From Caballeronia sp. Lep1P3 (GTDB taxonomy: Bacteria > Pseudomonadota > Gammaproteobacteria > Burkholderiales > Burkholderiaceae): a stretch of DNA of 64,000 bases. The position numbers were made by a program, and so were the translations under genes. Location of the stretch: positions 186,001 through 250,000 of the forward strand of contig NZ_CP084265.1 of assembly GCF_022879595.1 (NCBI RefSeq), in the 5' to 3' direction. Under the pieces are notes generated by a model. The model was given only the letters and a program-made list of their open reading frames with translations. It ran no database searches and was not told where the DNA came from. Below, piece by piece: positions 25,172-34,534 of this stretch. Each line of letters starts with the position of its first letter. Within the stretch, counting starts at the first letter, position 1.

Positions 25172-26881
25172 CTATCGCTCGAAGGCCCGCTGCACGATTC
25201 GCTCATGGTCGAACCGCGCCGGCAACGTGCCGTACACGCGGCCCGTTTCGCCGCGCGCATCGCCGAGCCGCGTTTCGATGAACGCCTGCGCCACGTCTTC
25301 CGGCGCATGCCGCGCGAGCAGCACGCCCTGCGCGCACAACGCGAGTTGCTGCGCGATGCGCCGCGCCGACGCCTCGCGCGATGCGGCATCGTCCGTCAGC
25401 ATGCCGGCTAGCGCGCGAAGCGCCGCCGCGAGCGCCGGATGGCGCGCGCCCGCGCTCGCCCAGTCGTCGAAAAGCGCATGCGCCGCGTCCTGTTCGCGCT
25501 CGAACGCGCGCAGCACGTCGAGGCACATTACGTTGCCCGAACCTTCCCAGATCGAATTGACCGGCGCCTCGCGATAGAAGCGCGCCATCGGCCCGGTTTC
25601 GACGTAGCCGTTGCCGCCCCAGACTTCCATCGCCTCGCCGGTGAATTCGAGCGCGCGCTTGCAGACCCAGAACTTCGCCGCCGGCGTCACGATGCGCCGC
25701 CACGCGCGCGCGGCAAGCGCATCCTTCGACGCCGCGCTCTCCTCGAACGCGCCCGCGAGCCGCATGAACAGCACGGTCGCCGCTTCCGATTCCAGCGCGA
25801 GATCCGCGAGCACGTTGCGCATCAGCGGCTGATCGGCGAGCCGCGCGCCGAATGCGCTGCGATGCCGCGCGTGATGAATCGCCTGGACGAGCGCCGCGCG
25901 CATCAGCGCCGCGCTGCCGATCACGCAATCGAGCCGCGTGGTGTTCGCCATTTCGATGATCGTCGGCACGCCGCGTCCTTCGTCGCCGATCATCACGCCG
26001 TAGGCATCGAGAAATTCGACTTCGCTGCTCGCGTTCGAGCGATTGCCGAGCTTGTCCTTCAGACGCTGAATCTGAACCGCGTTCTTGCGGCCATCCGGTG
26101 CGAAGCGCGGCACGTAGAAGCACGACAGCGCGCCTTCGTCGGCGGTGCGCGCGAGCACGAGATGCGCGTCGCACTGCGGCGCGGAGAAAAACCATTTGTG
26201 CCCGACCAGCCGATACGCCGCGCCGCGCCCCGCCGCGCCGAGCGAAAACGCGCGCGTGCGGTTGCTGCGCACGTCCGAACCGCCCTGTTTCTCGGTCATG
26301 CCCATGCCGATCATCATCGAGCGCTTGCCCGCTTCCAGCGCGATGTCGCGCGGATCGTGCTCGCGCGAGAGCAGCGGGGCGGCGAGCCGCGCGTAGAGCG
26401 CCGGCTCGTTGCGCAAAACGGGGATGCTCGCGAAGGTCATCGTGATCGGGCAGAGCGAACCGGATTCGAGCTGTCCGTGCAGAAAGTAGCCGGCGCATCG
26501 CGCGGCCATCGATCCGGCTCGCGCGTCCGGCTCGAACGGCAGCGCGTGCAGGCCTTCGTGCCGCAGACGCCGCAGCAATTCGTGCCACGCGGGATGAAAT
26601 TCGAGCGCATCGACGCGTTCGCCGCGCGCATCGTGCGTGGCGAGTTCGGGCGTATGGCGGTTGGCGAGATCGGCGAGCGCGAGCGCATCGGGCTTCGCGA
26701 GCGCGCGGCCGTCGCGGGCGAGCGCCTCGGCGTGCCAGCCGGCGCCTTCGCGCTCGACGGCGGCACCGAGCGCGGGATCGGCGGCGAACGGGTCGTAATC
26801 GCAGAGCGGCGGCGCCTGGTTCGTGACGTCGTGCGTCTGTCCGAAACGATGCGCCTGCCAGTCGTTCAAGGGCGAATTCAT
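25172..26881 (-). CDS. aidB: AidB-type acyl-CoA dehydrogenase
   Basis: A flavin-dependent acyl-CoA dehydrogenase of the AidB branch; in E. coli AidB is induced by alkylating agents and binds DNA. The protein has 569 residues from ATG 26881 (MNSPLNDWQAHRFGQTHDVTNQ), which has AGGAGA just upstream. The AidB start NQAPPLCDYDPFAADPAL is present. Acyl-CoA dehydrogenase motifs follow, with MGMTEKQGGSDVRSN, then GHKWFFSAPQCDAHLVLA and GGNGYVETGPMARFYREAPVNSIWEGSGNVM. An upstream in-frame start 28 codons earlier is unsupported. The natural substrate is unknown. It stands alone, convergent with the flagellar genes. Confidence 0.9.
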   Translation of the reverse strand: MNSPLNDWQAHRFGQTHDVTNQAPPLCDYDPFAADPALGAAVEREGAGWHAEALARDGRALAKPDALALADLANRHTPELATHDARGERVDALEFHPAWHELLRRLRHEGLHALPFEPDARAGSMAARCAGYFLHGQLESGSLCPITMTFASIPVLRNEPALYARLAAPLLSREHDPRDIALEAGKRSMMIGMGMTEKQGGSDVRSNRTRAFSLGAAGRGAAYRLVGHKWFFSAPQCDAHLVLARTADEGALSCFYVPRFAPDGRKNAVQIQRLKDKLGNRSNASSEVEFLDAYGVMIGDEGRGVPTIIEMANTTRLDCVIGSAALMRAALVQAIHHARHRSAFGARLADQPLMRNVLADLALESEAATVLFMRLAGAFEESAASKDALAARAWRRIVTPAAKFWVCKRALEFTGEAMEVWGGNGYVETGPMARFYREAPVNSIWEGSGNVMCLDVLRAFEREQDAAHALFDDWASAGARHPALAAALRALAGMLTDDAASREASARRIAQQLALCAQGVLLARHAPEDVAQAFIETRLGDARGETGRVYGTLPARFDHERIVQRAFER

Positions 26882-27217
26882 GCGGAGGTCTCCTGTTCGC
26901 GTCGCGCGGCGGCCGGCGAGTTGCCGTGTCGCCGCGACAGTGCGCCGAGGCGCCGCGCAAGCCATCTCGAATCAATCCATCATAGGCCGCGCGCGAAGCG
27001 GGCGAGTAGACGCATCGCTCGGTTCAACGTGGCGGCGCGGCGCGGCGCGCTTGTCACAGCGCCGCGAACTCTTCTTAGGCGCAGTCCCAAAATTCCTATG
27101 CCTGAGACAAATCCGATTGTTCAGTGAGCCGGACTGACGGACAGGACCCCGAACCTATAATCGGACGGCACGAGCGGGCCGAAGAGCCCGAATCCGCCTT
27201 TACTGGAAGTCTTCTCA
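26882..27217. other. Divergent aidB / OmpA-like intergenic region
   Basis: 336 bases without a gene, carrying the aidB start signals on the minus strand and a sigma-70 promoter for the OmpA-like gene at 27134. No regulator site was recognised. Confidence 0.6.
27134..27161 (+). promoter_or_regulatory. Sigma-70 promoter of the OmpA-like gene
   Basis: CTGACG at 27134-27139, a 16-base spacer and a perfect TATAAT at 27156-27161, 56 bases before the ATG. Confidence 0.6.
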
Positions 27218-28963
27218 ATGAGCATTAACCTCAATCAGTTGGTACAAGGCGCTTTCAATGAAAGCGTATTGGAGCAGGCCGCCGCGCGCGTCGGCTGCTC
27301 GCCGGAGTTGGCCAAGCGCGTCGTGTCGCTGTGCGGCCCCGCACTCATCGGCTCGATCATGAACAAGGCGTCGTCGCTCGAAGGCGCCCGCGCGCTCTTC
27401 GCAGCCGTCATGTCGCCGACGGTGAACGCGCACATCGCCGAAGAGCTGCCGATGTTCGTCACGCGCGACGAAGGCATGCGTCAACTTTTGTCGACGAGCG
27501 TTTCCGTGGATGGCGCCGTGGCGTCGCACGACAGCGTGAATCTGCTGAGCGAACGCATCTCCGAATACACCGGCGTCGCGGCGGGCGCCACGCGCACGCT
27601 GGCGGGCGCGGTCGGCGCGACCATTCTCGGGCTGCTCAAGCGCCATTTGACGCAGCAGAACGGACAGGTCGGCCAGTTGCCGACGCTGCTCGGCCATCAG
27701 CTTCCCGTGGTCCGCGCGAACATGACCGATGCGTTCGCGCAGGCGCTCGGGCTCGGCCCGGTCGGTGGCTTCCTCGCGGGCGTCGCGTCGCGGCTGAAGG
27801 CAGTGTCGTCGCATCTGGAGCATCCCGCCACGCAGGAGGCGTCCGCGTTCCCGCTTCAGAGCGATCTCTACCCCGCGCCTCAAACCGACGAAGCCCAGCC
27901 GAAGCAGAGCAGCCGTAAATGGATCTGGGTCGCGAACGCCGCCGCGCTCGCGCTGTTGGCGGCGCTCGTCGCGCGCGGTTGCTCCACCGCCGACAAGCCG
28001 AAGGAAGACGCCGTGGACGCGCAGGCGGACACGTCGGCGGCGGCGGTGTCGTCGGCCATCGCGACCGATTCGGCAAGCGCTTCGGCGGCTGACGCCGGGG
28101 CGTCGGCGTCGGAACAGGCGTCGTCGCCGGCGTTCATGCCGACGCTCATGCCCGGCAAGGACGCGCTCGCCAGCGTCTCGGTCGATGCCGCCGGCGTGCC
28201 CACGCTCAAGGCGACCGTCGGCACCGACGAAGAGCGGCAGCACCTGATCGACGAGTTGTCGTCGAAACTGGGCGCGGACAAGTTCCACGCGAAAGTGACG
28301 GTCGATCCGGACACGAAGCCGTCCGCATGGATCGGCAAGCTGGACAAGCTCTTGCCCGTCTTCACGCTGCCCGGCGCGAGCGTGCAGATTACCGGCGACA
28401 CGATTCAGCTCGATGGCGCCGCCGCCGACGCAAAGCTCGGCTGGATGGACAAGCTCAAGGCGCTGTTCGGCGCGGGCTGGAGCGTCGGGAAGGCGCCTGT
28501 TCGCGAAGGCGCGGCCTCGGCTTCGGCTTCGGCGCCGGCCTCGGCTTCTACGCCCGCTTCCGTGGCTTCCGTTTCGGCGAATTCGATGGGATGCGAGGCC
28601 CCCGCCATCGCCCGCATGCTCAACCTGAAGCCGATCAATTTCCGCACCGGCTCGAACACGCCGCCCGCCGCTGCCATGGCGGCGCTGGCGAAGTCGGCGG
28701 AAACGCTCAAGGAATGCGATGCGCGCGCCACGCCGATCAAGCTGCAGATCGCCGGCTATTCGGACAACACCGGTGAAGCGGCGCTCAACGTGCAGTTGTC
28801 GAAGAAGCGCGCGGAGTCCGTGCGCGCTTATCTCGTGAAGCACGGCATTCCGGCGAACTCGCTCACGGCCGTAGGCTTCGGCGAAGCGCATCCGATCGCG
28901 GACAATGCCACGCCGGCGGGACGCATGGCGAACCGCCGCATCGAGTTCAAGCAACTGAACTGA
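27218..28963 (+). CDS. Membrane-anchored OmpA-family protein with a DUF937-like N-terminal domain
   Basis: A 581-residue protein in three parts. Residues about 1-200 form a helical cytoplasmic domain resembling DUF937 (NQLVQGAFNESVLEQAAARVGCSPELAKRVV, then GVAAGATRTLAGAVGATILGLLKRHL). One transmembrane helix is near 232-250 (WIWVANAAALALLAALVA). The periplasmic part has a divergent pair of BON-like or linker segments. It ends in an OmpA peptidoglycan-binding domain at about 465-581 (INFRTGSNTPPAAAMAALAKSAETL, IAGYSDNTGEAALNVQLSKKRAESV, GMANRR-type end). It would tie the inner membrane to peptidoglycan. The exact role is unknown. Confidence 0.8.
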   Translation: MSINLNQLVQGAFNESVLEQAAARVGCSPELAKRVVSLCGPALIGSIMNKASSLEGARALFAAVMSPTVNAHIAEELPMFVTRDEGMRQLLSTSVSVDGAVASHDSVNLLSERISEYTGVAAGATRTLAGAVGATILGLLKRHLTQQNGQVGQLPTLLGHQLPVVRANMTDAFAQALGLGPVGGFLAGVASRLKAVSSHLEHPATQEASAFPLQSDLYPAPQTDEAQPKQSSRKWIWVANAAALALLAALVARGCSTADKPKEDAVDAQADTSAAAVSSAIATDSASASAADAGASASEQASSPAFMPTLMPGKDALASVSVDAAGVPTLKATVGTDEERQHLIDELSSKLGADKFHAKVTVDPDTKPSAWIGKLDKLLPVFTLPGASVQITGDTIQLDGAAADAKLGWMDKLKALFGAGWSVGKAPVREGAASASASAPASASTPASVASVSANSMGCEAPAIARMLNLKPINFRTGSNTPPAAAMAALAKSAETLKECDARATPIKLQIAGYSDNTGEAALNVQLSKKRAESVRAYLVKHGIPANSLTAVGFGEAHPIADNATPAGRMANRRIEFKQLN

Positions 28964-28984
28964 CCGGCTGACCAGTCGTCGCGA

Positions 28985-29020
28985 AACGCGCCGGGTCGCT
29001 GTACGCGATGCCGGCGCGTT
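28985..29020. terminator. Hairpin between convergent OmpA-like and lysR genes
   Basis: AACGCGCCGG (28985-28994) pairs perfectly with CCGGCGCGTT (29011-29020). A short T run (CTTTTGG) follows on the plus strand. It may end transcription from both sides. Confidence 0.5.
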
Positions 29021-29043
29021 GCGCTTTTGGGAACATCGAACGA

Positions 29044-29988
29044 TCAGCCGCCCGCGTCGCGGCGGCGCGAGCGCGCGAAGCCCTCGGCCATGAAGTCCTG
29101 ATCCAGATTGCCGGGCAGCACTTCCCGCGCGACATCGATCCACGCGCGCGCCGCGTGCGACAGATACCCATTGCGCCGCCAGCCGAGCGCCATGTCCCAG
29201 TGAATCTCCGGCGCGACGACCGGCCGGCAGGTGAACGCGCCCGCATCCAGCCGACGGCAATACGGCGCGGGCAGGAGCGCAATTCCGACGCCCGCCTGCA
29301 CCAGCGCCGCCATGAAATCCCAGTGTCCGCTGCGCCCGACGATCGTCGGCGAAAAGCCCGCTTCGCGGCACGCGCCGAGCACGACATCGTTCAGCGCGAG
29401 GCTCTCGCCATAAAAGACGAACGGCTCCGCGGCGAGATCCGCGAGCGGCACCTCGCGCGCATCCTCCCAGCGCGAACCTTTCTGCGCGACGAGCCATAGA
29501 AGCTGGCGGCTGACGGGCAGCACGTCGAACACTTGCGCATCGACAGGCTGGAGCACGCCGCCGAGTTCGAGTTCGCCGTCGATCAGCGCGGCCTCGATCG
29601 CCTTCGAGCCGCGTTCGAAGAGCTTCAGTTCCACCTTCGGATACCGCTGCCGGAACGCGGCGATGGCGGGCGTGAAGAGCGATCCGCCCATCGGCGGAAT
29701 GCCGATGGTGAGCGTGCCGCGCCCGAGCGTGCCAAGGTCGTTCAGTTCCGCTTCGAGCCGCGCGTGCGCCGCGAGGACATCGACGCCACGCTGATAGACG
29801 ATCTGCCCGACATCGGTCAGGACCATTTGCCGGCCTTCGCGCAACAGCAGCGGCGAACCGACTTCGTCTTCCAGTGCCTTCACCATCTTGCTGATGGTCG
29901 GCTGCGTGACGAACATGTGTTCGGCGGCGGCCGTGAAGCTCTTCTGCTTCACGACTTCGACGAAATAGCGCAGCGCGCGCAGTTCCAT
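29044..29988 (-). CDS. LysR-family regulator, probably of the cidA/lrgA-lrgB genes
   Basis: The 314-residue protein has the LysR winged-helix domain at the N-terminus (MELRALRYFVEVVKQKSFTAAAEHMFVTQPTISKMVKALEDEVG) and a periplasmic-binding-like effector domain after about residue 90. ATG 29988 is chosen over one six codons upstream because GGGAG lies 6 bases before it and MELRALRYF is a common family start. It is divergent from an LrgA/LrgB pair with 116 bases between, the usual layout of CidR-type regulators, which respond to weak acids such as acetate in Firmicutes. The effector here is unknown. Confidence 0.88.
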   Translation of the reverse strand: MELRALRYFVEVVKQKSFTAAAEHMFVTQPTISKMVKALEDEVGSPLLLREGRQMVLTDVGQIVYQRGVDVLAAHARLEAELNDLGTLGRGTLTIGIPPMGGSLFTPAIAAFRQRYPKVELKLFERGSKAIEAALIDGELELGGVLQPVDAQVFDVLPVSRQLLWLVAQKGSRWEDAREVPLADLAAEPFVFYGESLALNDVVLGACREAGFSPTIVGRSGHWDFMAALVQAGVGIALLPAPYCRRLDAGAFTCRPVVAPEIHWDMALGWRRNGYLSHAARAWIDVAREVLPGNLDQDFMAEGFARSRRRDAGG

Positions 29989-30000
29989 GCGGACTCCCGA

Positions 30001-30013
30001 TTCCATATTGGAA
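30001..30013. promoter_or_regulatory. Palindromic candidate operator for the LysR regulator
   Basis: TTCCA-TAT-TGGAA is a perfect 13-base palindrome with the T-N11-A form of LysR sites. It lies between the divergent lysR and lrgA-type genes, only 12 bases before the lysR start, where autorepression would be expected. Confidence 0.5.
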
Positions 30014-30104
30014 TGATTTGAATAAGGTTAAGTCATTTTTATTATGGCGAGCGCGGTCCTATACTCGGACTCAAGGTTTACCCTAGCTCCTCCAGGAAAT
30101 TGCC

Positions 30105-30560
30105 ATGTCCGCCGTTCTCTCGAATCAAACGCCGTTCAGCGCCCGCGTCGCCCTGAGCCGTCTTGCGCGCGTCGCGGTTCAGTCGGCGGGCATCGCCGGA
30201 ATCTGGTTCGTGTCCGACTTCGTCGCGCGCAAGCTCGCGTTGCCGGTTCCGGGCGGCGTGGTCGGTCTCGTCGCCCTGCTTGCGCTGTTGCTGACCGGCG
30301 GCATCGCGCCGCGCTGGGTCAAGGCAGGCGCGGACTGGCTGCTCGCCGACATGCTGCTGTTCTTCATCCCGGCCGCCGTCGCCGCGGTGCAGTACGGCGG
30401 CCTTTTCATGGAGGAGGGCTGGCGGCTCGCGCTGGTCGTCGTCGCGGGAACGCTGATGGTGATGGTCGCCGTCGCGTTCGCCGTCGATCGCGCCGCGCGC
30501 CTCGAACGCCGTCTCGCGCTGCGCCGCGCACTCGTCGCGCGTCACGCCGCTCGCGCGTGA
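30105..30560 (+). CDS. CidA/LrgA-family holin-like membrane protein
   Basis: A 151-residue membrane protein with about four hydrophobic helices. It has the family segment VARKLALPVPGGVVGLVALLALLLTGG and WLLADMLLFFIPAAVAAVQYG. CidA and LrgA proteins were first linked to control of murein hydrolases and cell death in Staphylococcus. More recent work connects these pairs to pyruvate transport and overflow metabolism. AGGAAATTGCC precedes the ATG. The LrgB-type gene follows after 10 bases. Confidence 0.9.
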   Translation: MSAVLSNQTPFSARVALSRLARVAVQSAGIAGIWFVSDFVARKLALPVPGGVVGLVALLALLLTGGIAPRWVKAGADWLLADMLLFFIPAAVAAVQYGGLFMEEGWRLALVVVAGTLMVMVAVAFAVDRAARLERRLALRRALVARHAARA

Positions 30561-30570
30561 GCGCATCGCG

Positions 30571-31293
30571 ATGAGCCACTTCTACGCCTCCCTTTTCAAC
30601 GATGACGCCGCGCGCCTCATCGCCGCCGGCTGCTTCGTGCTGACCGTCGCGCTGTATTTTGCGTCCAAGCGCGTGTACGCGCGCTTTCGCAAGCCGTGGC
30701 TCACGCCGATGCTCGCCGCGCCCGCTGTGCTGGCGCTGATCGTCGTGACGGCGCGCATTCCGTATTCGGTGTACTTCGCCGACACGCGCTGGCTGATGTG
30801 GCTGCTCGGGCCGGCCACCGTCGCGTTCGCCGTGCCGATCTACGAATACCGCGCGCTGCTCAGACGCCACTGGATTTCGCTCACCGTCGGCGTGACGGTC
30901 GGCATTCTCGTCGCGGTCGGCGGATCGCTCGCGCTCGCGAAGCTGCTGCATCTGTCGCCGGAATTGCAGCGCAGTCTCGCGACGCGTTCCGTTTCCACGC
31001 CGTTCGCGCTCGCCGTCTCGGACAAAATTCACGCGCCGCGCGATCTCACCGCGCTCTTCGTGATCGCGACGGGCGTCTGCGGCATGCTCTTCGGCGAACT
31101 GGTGCTGGCGCTCGTGCCGCTGCGCACGCGGCTCGCGCGCGGCGCGCTGTTCGGCGCGGCGGCGCACGGCGTCGGCACCGCGAAGGCGCGCGAACTCGGC
31201 AGCGAGGAAGGCGTCGTCGCCAGCCTCACGATGATGATCGCGGGCGTCGTCATGGTGCTGCTCGCGCCGCTCATCGGCATGCTGCCGATCTAG
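30571..31293 (+). CDS. CidB/LrgB-family membrane protein
   Basis: The 240-residue partner of the LrgA-type protein has six or seven transmembrane helices. Family motifs include LATRSVSTPFALAVSDKIHAPRDLTALFVIATGVCGMLFGE and ARGALFGAAAHGVGTAKARELGSEEGVVASLTMMIAG. It forms an operon with the preceding gene. The pair probably acts together in the inner membrane under the divergent LysR protein. Confidence 0.92.
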   Translation: MSHFYASLFNDDAARLIAAGCFVLTVALYFASKRVYARFRKPWLTPMLAAPAVLALIVVTARIPYSVYFADTRWLMWLLGPATVAFAVPIYEYRALLRRHWISLTVGVTVGILVAVGGSLALAKLLHLSPELQRSLATRSVSTPFALAVSDKIHAPRDLTALFVIATGVCGMLFGELVLALVPLRTRLARGALFGAAAHGVGTAKARELGSEEGVVASLTMMIAGVVMVLLAPLIGMLPI

Positions 31294-31388
31294 CCCGCGC
31301 TTCGGCTTTCGGCTGCGCTGGAAACGCCATCGGCGAAGGCTGAAAGGCAAACGATCCAACGAGACTTTGCTACAATCGACGCTCGCCT

Positions 31389-31525
31389 TCGAGGAGCGTT
31401 GCGACGGGTGATCCGCTTGATTCAAGCGTCACCTGCCAGGCTCGGAGGCATTCAATCCGGACGGTTCGAAAACGCCTCTTCTCGCAGGCGCCCGCAGAGC
31501 CACCGCATTCGAACGGCGCTCACGT
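31389..31525 (+). promoter_or_regulatory. SAH riboswitch of ahcY
   Basis: The leader contains the conserved blocks of the S-adenosylhomocysteine riboswitch: TTCGAGGAGCGTTGCGACGG (31389-31408), GCCAGGCTCGGA (31435-31446) and AACGGCGCTCACG (31512-31524). The P1 helix is GAGCG (31394-31398) with CGCTC (31517-31521). This family switches ahcY on when SAH accumulates. A minus-10-like TACAAT lies at 31371-31376, 18 bases upstream. Between the aptamer and the gene a small stem, TTTCTA/TAGAAA (31531-31550) with a T-rich loop, directly abuts the ribosome binding site GGAGGG. Confidence 0.93.
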
Positions 31526-31560
31526 CAACATTTCTAGTCTTTTTTAGAAAGGAGGGCGTG

Positions 31561-32982
31561 ATGAACGCCGCAGTTCTCGATTCTCAAGCATCCAAGGATT
31601 TCGTCGTCGCGGACATGTCGCTCGCCGCATGGGGCCGCAAGGAACTCGACATCGCCGAAACGGAAATGCCGGGTCTCATCCAGACGCGCGAAGAGTACAA
31701 GGCGCAACAGCCGCTGAAGGGCGCGCGCATCGCCGGTTCCCTGCACATGACCATTCAGACGGGCGTGTTGATCGAAACGCTCACCGCACTCGGCGCGGAC
31801 GTGCGCTGGGCGTCGTGCAACATCTTCTCCACGCAGGATCACGCTGCCGCCGCAATCGCCGCTGGCGGCACGCCGGTGTTCGCGTTCAAGGGCGAATCGC
31901 TCGACGAGTACTGGGAATTCACGCACCGCATCTTCGAATGGCCGAACGGCGAGTTCGCCAACATGATTCTCGATGACGGCGGCGACGCCACGCTGCTGCT
32001 CATTCTCGGCGCGAAAGCGGAGAAGGACCGCTCGGTCATCGGCAAGCCGGCGAACGAAGAAGAAGTCGCGCTTTACAAGGCCATCGGCAAACATCTCGAC
32101 GCCGATCCGACGTGGTACTCCACGCGCCTGTCGCACATTCAGGGCGTGACCGAAGAAACGACGACGGGCGTGCATCGCCTGTATCAGATGGAAAAGGAAG
32201 GGCGCCTGCCGTTCCCGGCCATCAACGTGAACGATTCGGTCACGAAGTCCAAGTTCGACAACCTGTACGGCTGCCGCGAATCGCTGGTCGACGGCATCAA
32301 GCGCGCAACCGACGTGATGATCGCGGGCAAGATCGCGGTCGTGGCCGGTTACGGCGACGTGGGCAAGGGCTGCGCGCAGTCGCTGCGCGGTCTCGGCGCG
32401 ACCGTGTGGGTCACGGAAATCGATCCGATCTGCGCGCTGCAGGCGGCGATGGAAGGCTACCGCGTCGTGACGATGGAATACGCCGCCGACAAGGCCGACA
32501 TCTTCGTGACGGCAACGGGAAACTATCACGTCATCAATCACGACCACATGAAGGCGATGCGCAACAACGCGATCGTCTGCAACATCGGTCACTTCGATTC
32601 GGAAATCGACGTTGCGTCCACGCGCCAGTACACGTGGGACAACATCAAGCCGCAGGTCGATCACATCATCTTCCCGGACGGCAAGCGCATCATCCTGCTG
32701 GCCGAAGGGCGTCTCGTGAACCTCGGCTGCGCGACGGGCCATCCGTCGTTCGTCATGTCGAATTCGTTCACGAACCAGACGCTCGCGCAGATCGAACTGT
32801 TCACGCAAGGCGACAAGTACGAGAACAAGGTGTACGTGCTGCCGAAGCATCTCGACGAGAAAGTGGCGCGCCTGCATCTGGGCCGCATCGGTGCCGAACT
32901 GACCGTGCTGTCGGACGAGCAGGCCGGCTACATCGGCGTCGAAAAGAACGGTCCGTTCAAGCCGAACCACTACCGCTATTAA
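31561..32982 (+). CDS. ahcY: S-adenosylhomocysteine hydrolase
   Basis: AhcY splits S-adenosylhomocysteine into homocysteine and adenosine, keeping methyltransferases free of product inhibition. The 473-residue protein has the NAD-binding motif [11 protein letters not shown], the substrate segments [19 protein letters not shown] and [14 protein letters not shown], and the C-terminal KPNHYRY that reaches into the neighbouring subunit. The long insert found in many bacterial enzymes is present. An upstream in-frame extension runs through the riboswitch and is not coding. AGGAGGG precedes the ATG. metF downstream belongs to the same methyl cycle. Confidence 0.98.
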   Translation: MNAAVLDSQASKDFVVADMSLAAWGRKELDIAETEMPGLIQTREEYKAQQPLKGARIAGSLHMTIQTGVLIETLTALGADVRWASCNIFSTQDHAAAAIAAGGTPVFAFKGESLDEYWEFTHRIFEWPNGEFANMILDDGGDATLLLILGAKAEKDRSVIGKPANEEEVALYKAIGKHLDADPTWYSTRLSHIQGVTEETTTGVHRLYQMEKEGRLPFPAINVNDSVTKSKFDNLYGCRESLVDGIKRATDVMIAGKIAVVAGYGDVGKGCAQSLRGLGATVWVTEIDPICALQAAMEGYRVVTMEYAADKADIFVTATGNYHVINHDHMKAMRNNAIVCNIGHFDSEIDVASTRQYTWDNIKPQVDHIIFPDGKRIILLAEGRLVNLGCATGHPSFVMSNSFTNQTLAQIELFTQGDKYENKVYVLPKHLDEKVARLHLGRIGAELTVLSDEQAGYIGVEKNGPFKPNHYRY

Positions 32983-33060
32983 ATCGGACGCGGCGGCTGT
33001 CGCGCGCGCGGGTCACGTATCCGCGCGTGCGCTCGACCAAGACCCAACGGAGAACTTTCG

Positions 33061-33414
33061 ATGACCGTGCTGCTGACATGGCTGATCAACGCGCTCGCGC
33101 TTCTGATCATCACCTATCTCGTGCCGTCGATTCATATTCGCAGTTTCGGCACGGCGCTGATCGTCGCTGTGGTGCTCGGTCTGATCAACGCGGTGCTGCG
33201 CCCGGTGCTCATCATCCTGACGCTGCCGGTGACCATCCTGACGCTCGGCCTCTTCATCCTCGTGGTGAATGCGCTATGTTTCTGGCTGTGCTCGTCGCTG
33301 CTGAAGGGTTTCGAGGTCTCGGGATTCTGGTCGGCGTTCTTCGGCTCGATTCTCTATAGCATCGTGTCGTGGCTGTTGTCGGCGCTCATTTTCGGGCAGC
33401 GCAACTTCGGCTAG
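33061..33414 (+). CDS. Small four-helix membrane protein of the holin_4_2 family
   Basis: A 117-residue protein made almost entirely of four transmembrane helices, with the family segment AVVLGLINAVLRPVLIILTLPVTILTLGLFILVVNAL and a closing WSAFFGSILYSIVSWLLSALI. It is named after phage holins, but members are chromosomal and widespread and no lysis role has been shown for this type. It stands between ahcY and metF with gaps of 78 and 29 bases, a conserved order in Burkholderia relatives, so it is probably co-transcribed with them. Confidence 0.88.
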   Translation: MTVLLTWLINALALLIITYLVPSIHIRSFGTALIVAVVLGLINAVLRPVLIILTLPVTILTLGLFILVVNALCFWLCSSLLKGFEVSGFWSAFFGSILYSIVSWLLSALIFGQRNFG

Positions 33415-33443
33415 CCGCCGCGCTTTGCGCGCACATCACCATC

Positions 33444-34283
33444 ATGAAACCCATCGAACTCTCATTCGAGTTTTTCCCGCCGAAGACGCAGGAAGGCGTG
33501 GAGAAGCTGCGCGCCTCGCGTGCGCAACTCGCGCAGCTCGCGCCGAAGTTCGTCTCCGTGACGTTCGGCGCGGGCGGCTCCACGCAGCAAGGCACGCTCG
33601 ATACCGTTCTCGAAATGGCGGCGGAAGGCTTCGAGGCGGCGCCGCATCTTTCGTGCATCGGCTCGTCGAAGGAAAGCCTGCGCGCGATTCTCGCCGCGTA
33701 CCGCGAACACGGCATTCGCCATATCGTCGCGTTGCGCGGCGACTTGCCTTCGGGCATGGGCGAAGTCGGCGAACTGCGTTACGCGTCGGAACTCGTCGCG
33801 TTCATCCGGCAGGAACACGGCGACTGGTTCCATATCGAAGTGGCCGGGTATCCGGAGTTTCATCCGCAAGCGCGTTCGCCGCGCGCCGATCTCGAAAACT
33901 TCGCGCGCAAGGTGAAGGCGGGCGCGAATGCCGCGATCACGCAGTACTTCTTCAACGCGGACGCGTACTTCGAGTTCGTCGACGAAACGAAGAAGCTCGG
34001 CGTGGACGTGCCGATCACGCCGGGCATCATGCCGATCACGAACTTCTCGCAGCTCATGCGCTTTTCCGACATGTGCGGCGCGGAAGTGCCGAAGTGGATC
34101 GCGCGGCGGCTCGAAAGCTACGGCGACGATCGCGAGTCGATTCGCGCGTTCGGACTCGACGTGGTGACGGGCCTGTGCCGCCGCCTCATCGACGATGGCG
34201 CGCCCGGCCTGCACTTCTACACGCTCAACGGCGCTTCGGCGACGAAGACGATCTGCGAGCGGCTCGGGCTTCGGCGCGTCTGA
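33444..34283 (+). CDS. metF: 5,10-methylenetetrahydrofolate reductase
   Basis: MetF reduces methylene-THF to methyl-THF, the methyl donor for methionine synthesis. The 279-residue protein starts MKPIELSFEFFPPKT, the family N-terminus, and includes VSVTFGAGGSTQQGT, HLSCIGSSKESLR, GIRHIVALRGDLPSG and AITQYFFNADAYF. These are FAD- and folate-binding segments of MetF. The frame is open 25 codons upstream inside the preceding gene, but ATG 33444 is the family start. Together with ahcY it feeds the methionine/SAM cycle, so the SAH riboswitch may also influence it. Confidence 0.97.
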   Translation: MKPIELSFEFFPPKTQEGVEKLRASRAQLAQLAPKFVSVTFGAGGSTQQGTLDTVLEMAAEGFEAAPHLSCIGSSKESLRAILAAYREHGIRHIVALRGDLPSGMGEVGELRYASELVAFIRQEHGDWFHIEVAGYPEFHPQARSPRADLENFARKVKAGANAAITQYFFNADAYFEFVDETKKLGVDVPITPGIMPITNFSQLMRFSDMCGAEVPKWIARRLESYGDDRESIRAFGLDVVTGLCRRLIDDGAPGLHFYTLNGASATKTICERLGLRRV

Positions 34284-34310
34284 TTCGCTTTATCCGCTTC
34301 ATTGCATCAC

Positions 34311-34332
34311 CCGCGCGGCGCTCGCCGCGCGG
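34311..34332 (+). terminator. Strong hairpin after metF
   Basis: CCGCGCGGCG (34311-34320), two bases, then CGCCGCGCGG (34323-34332), a perfect inverted repeat 28 bases after the metF stop. No T run follows, so intrinsic termination is uncertain. The remainder of the 251-base gap before dppA shows no recognised promoter. Confidence 0.45.
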
Positions 34333-34534
34333 TTCCCGCCTCTTCGTTTTCGACTCCATGTTTCGCGGTCCGACGCATTTCAAGCCCCCAAAAGAGGGGA
34401 ACACGAGGCACGCGCGTAACATTTGTTCATGCTAGTGTTGCGCCCGCGTTTCGCATCCGCTACCAAAGCGATTGGTGCGATCAAGTAATATCGCGCTACG
34501 CCGGCCGCGAGGCTGGCTCTGACTTGGAGGAAAC

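Noticed and set aside
33061..33414. Phage remnant suggested by the holin-like name
   Set aside because: The protein family is chromosomal, no other phage gene is near, and the ahcY-metF setting is conserved in relatives.
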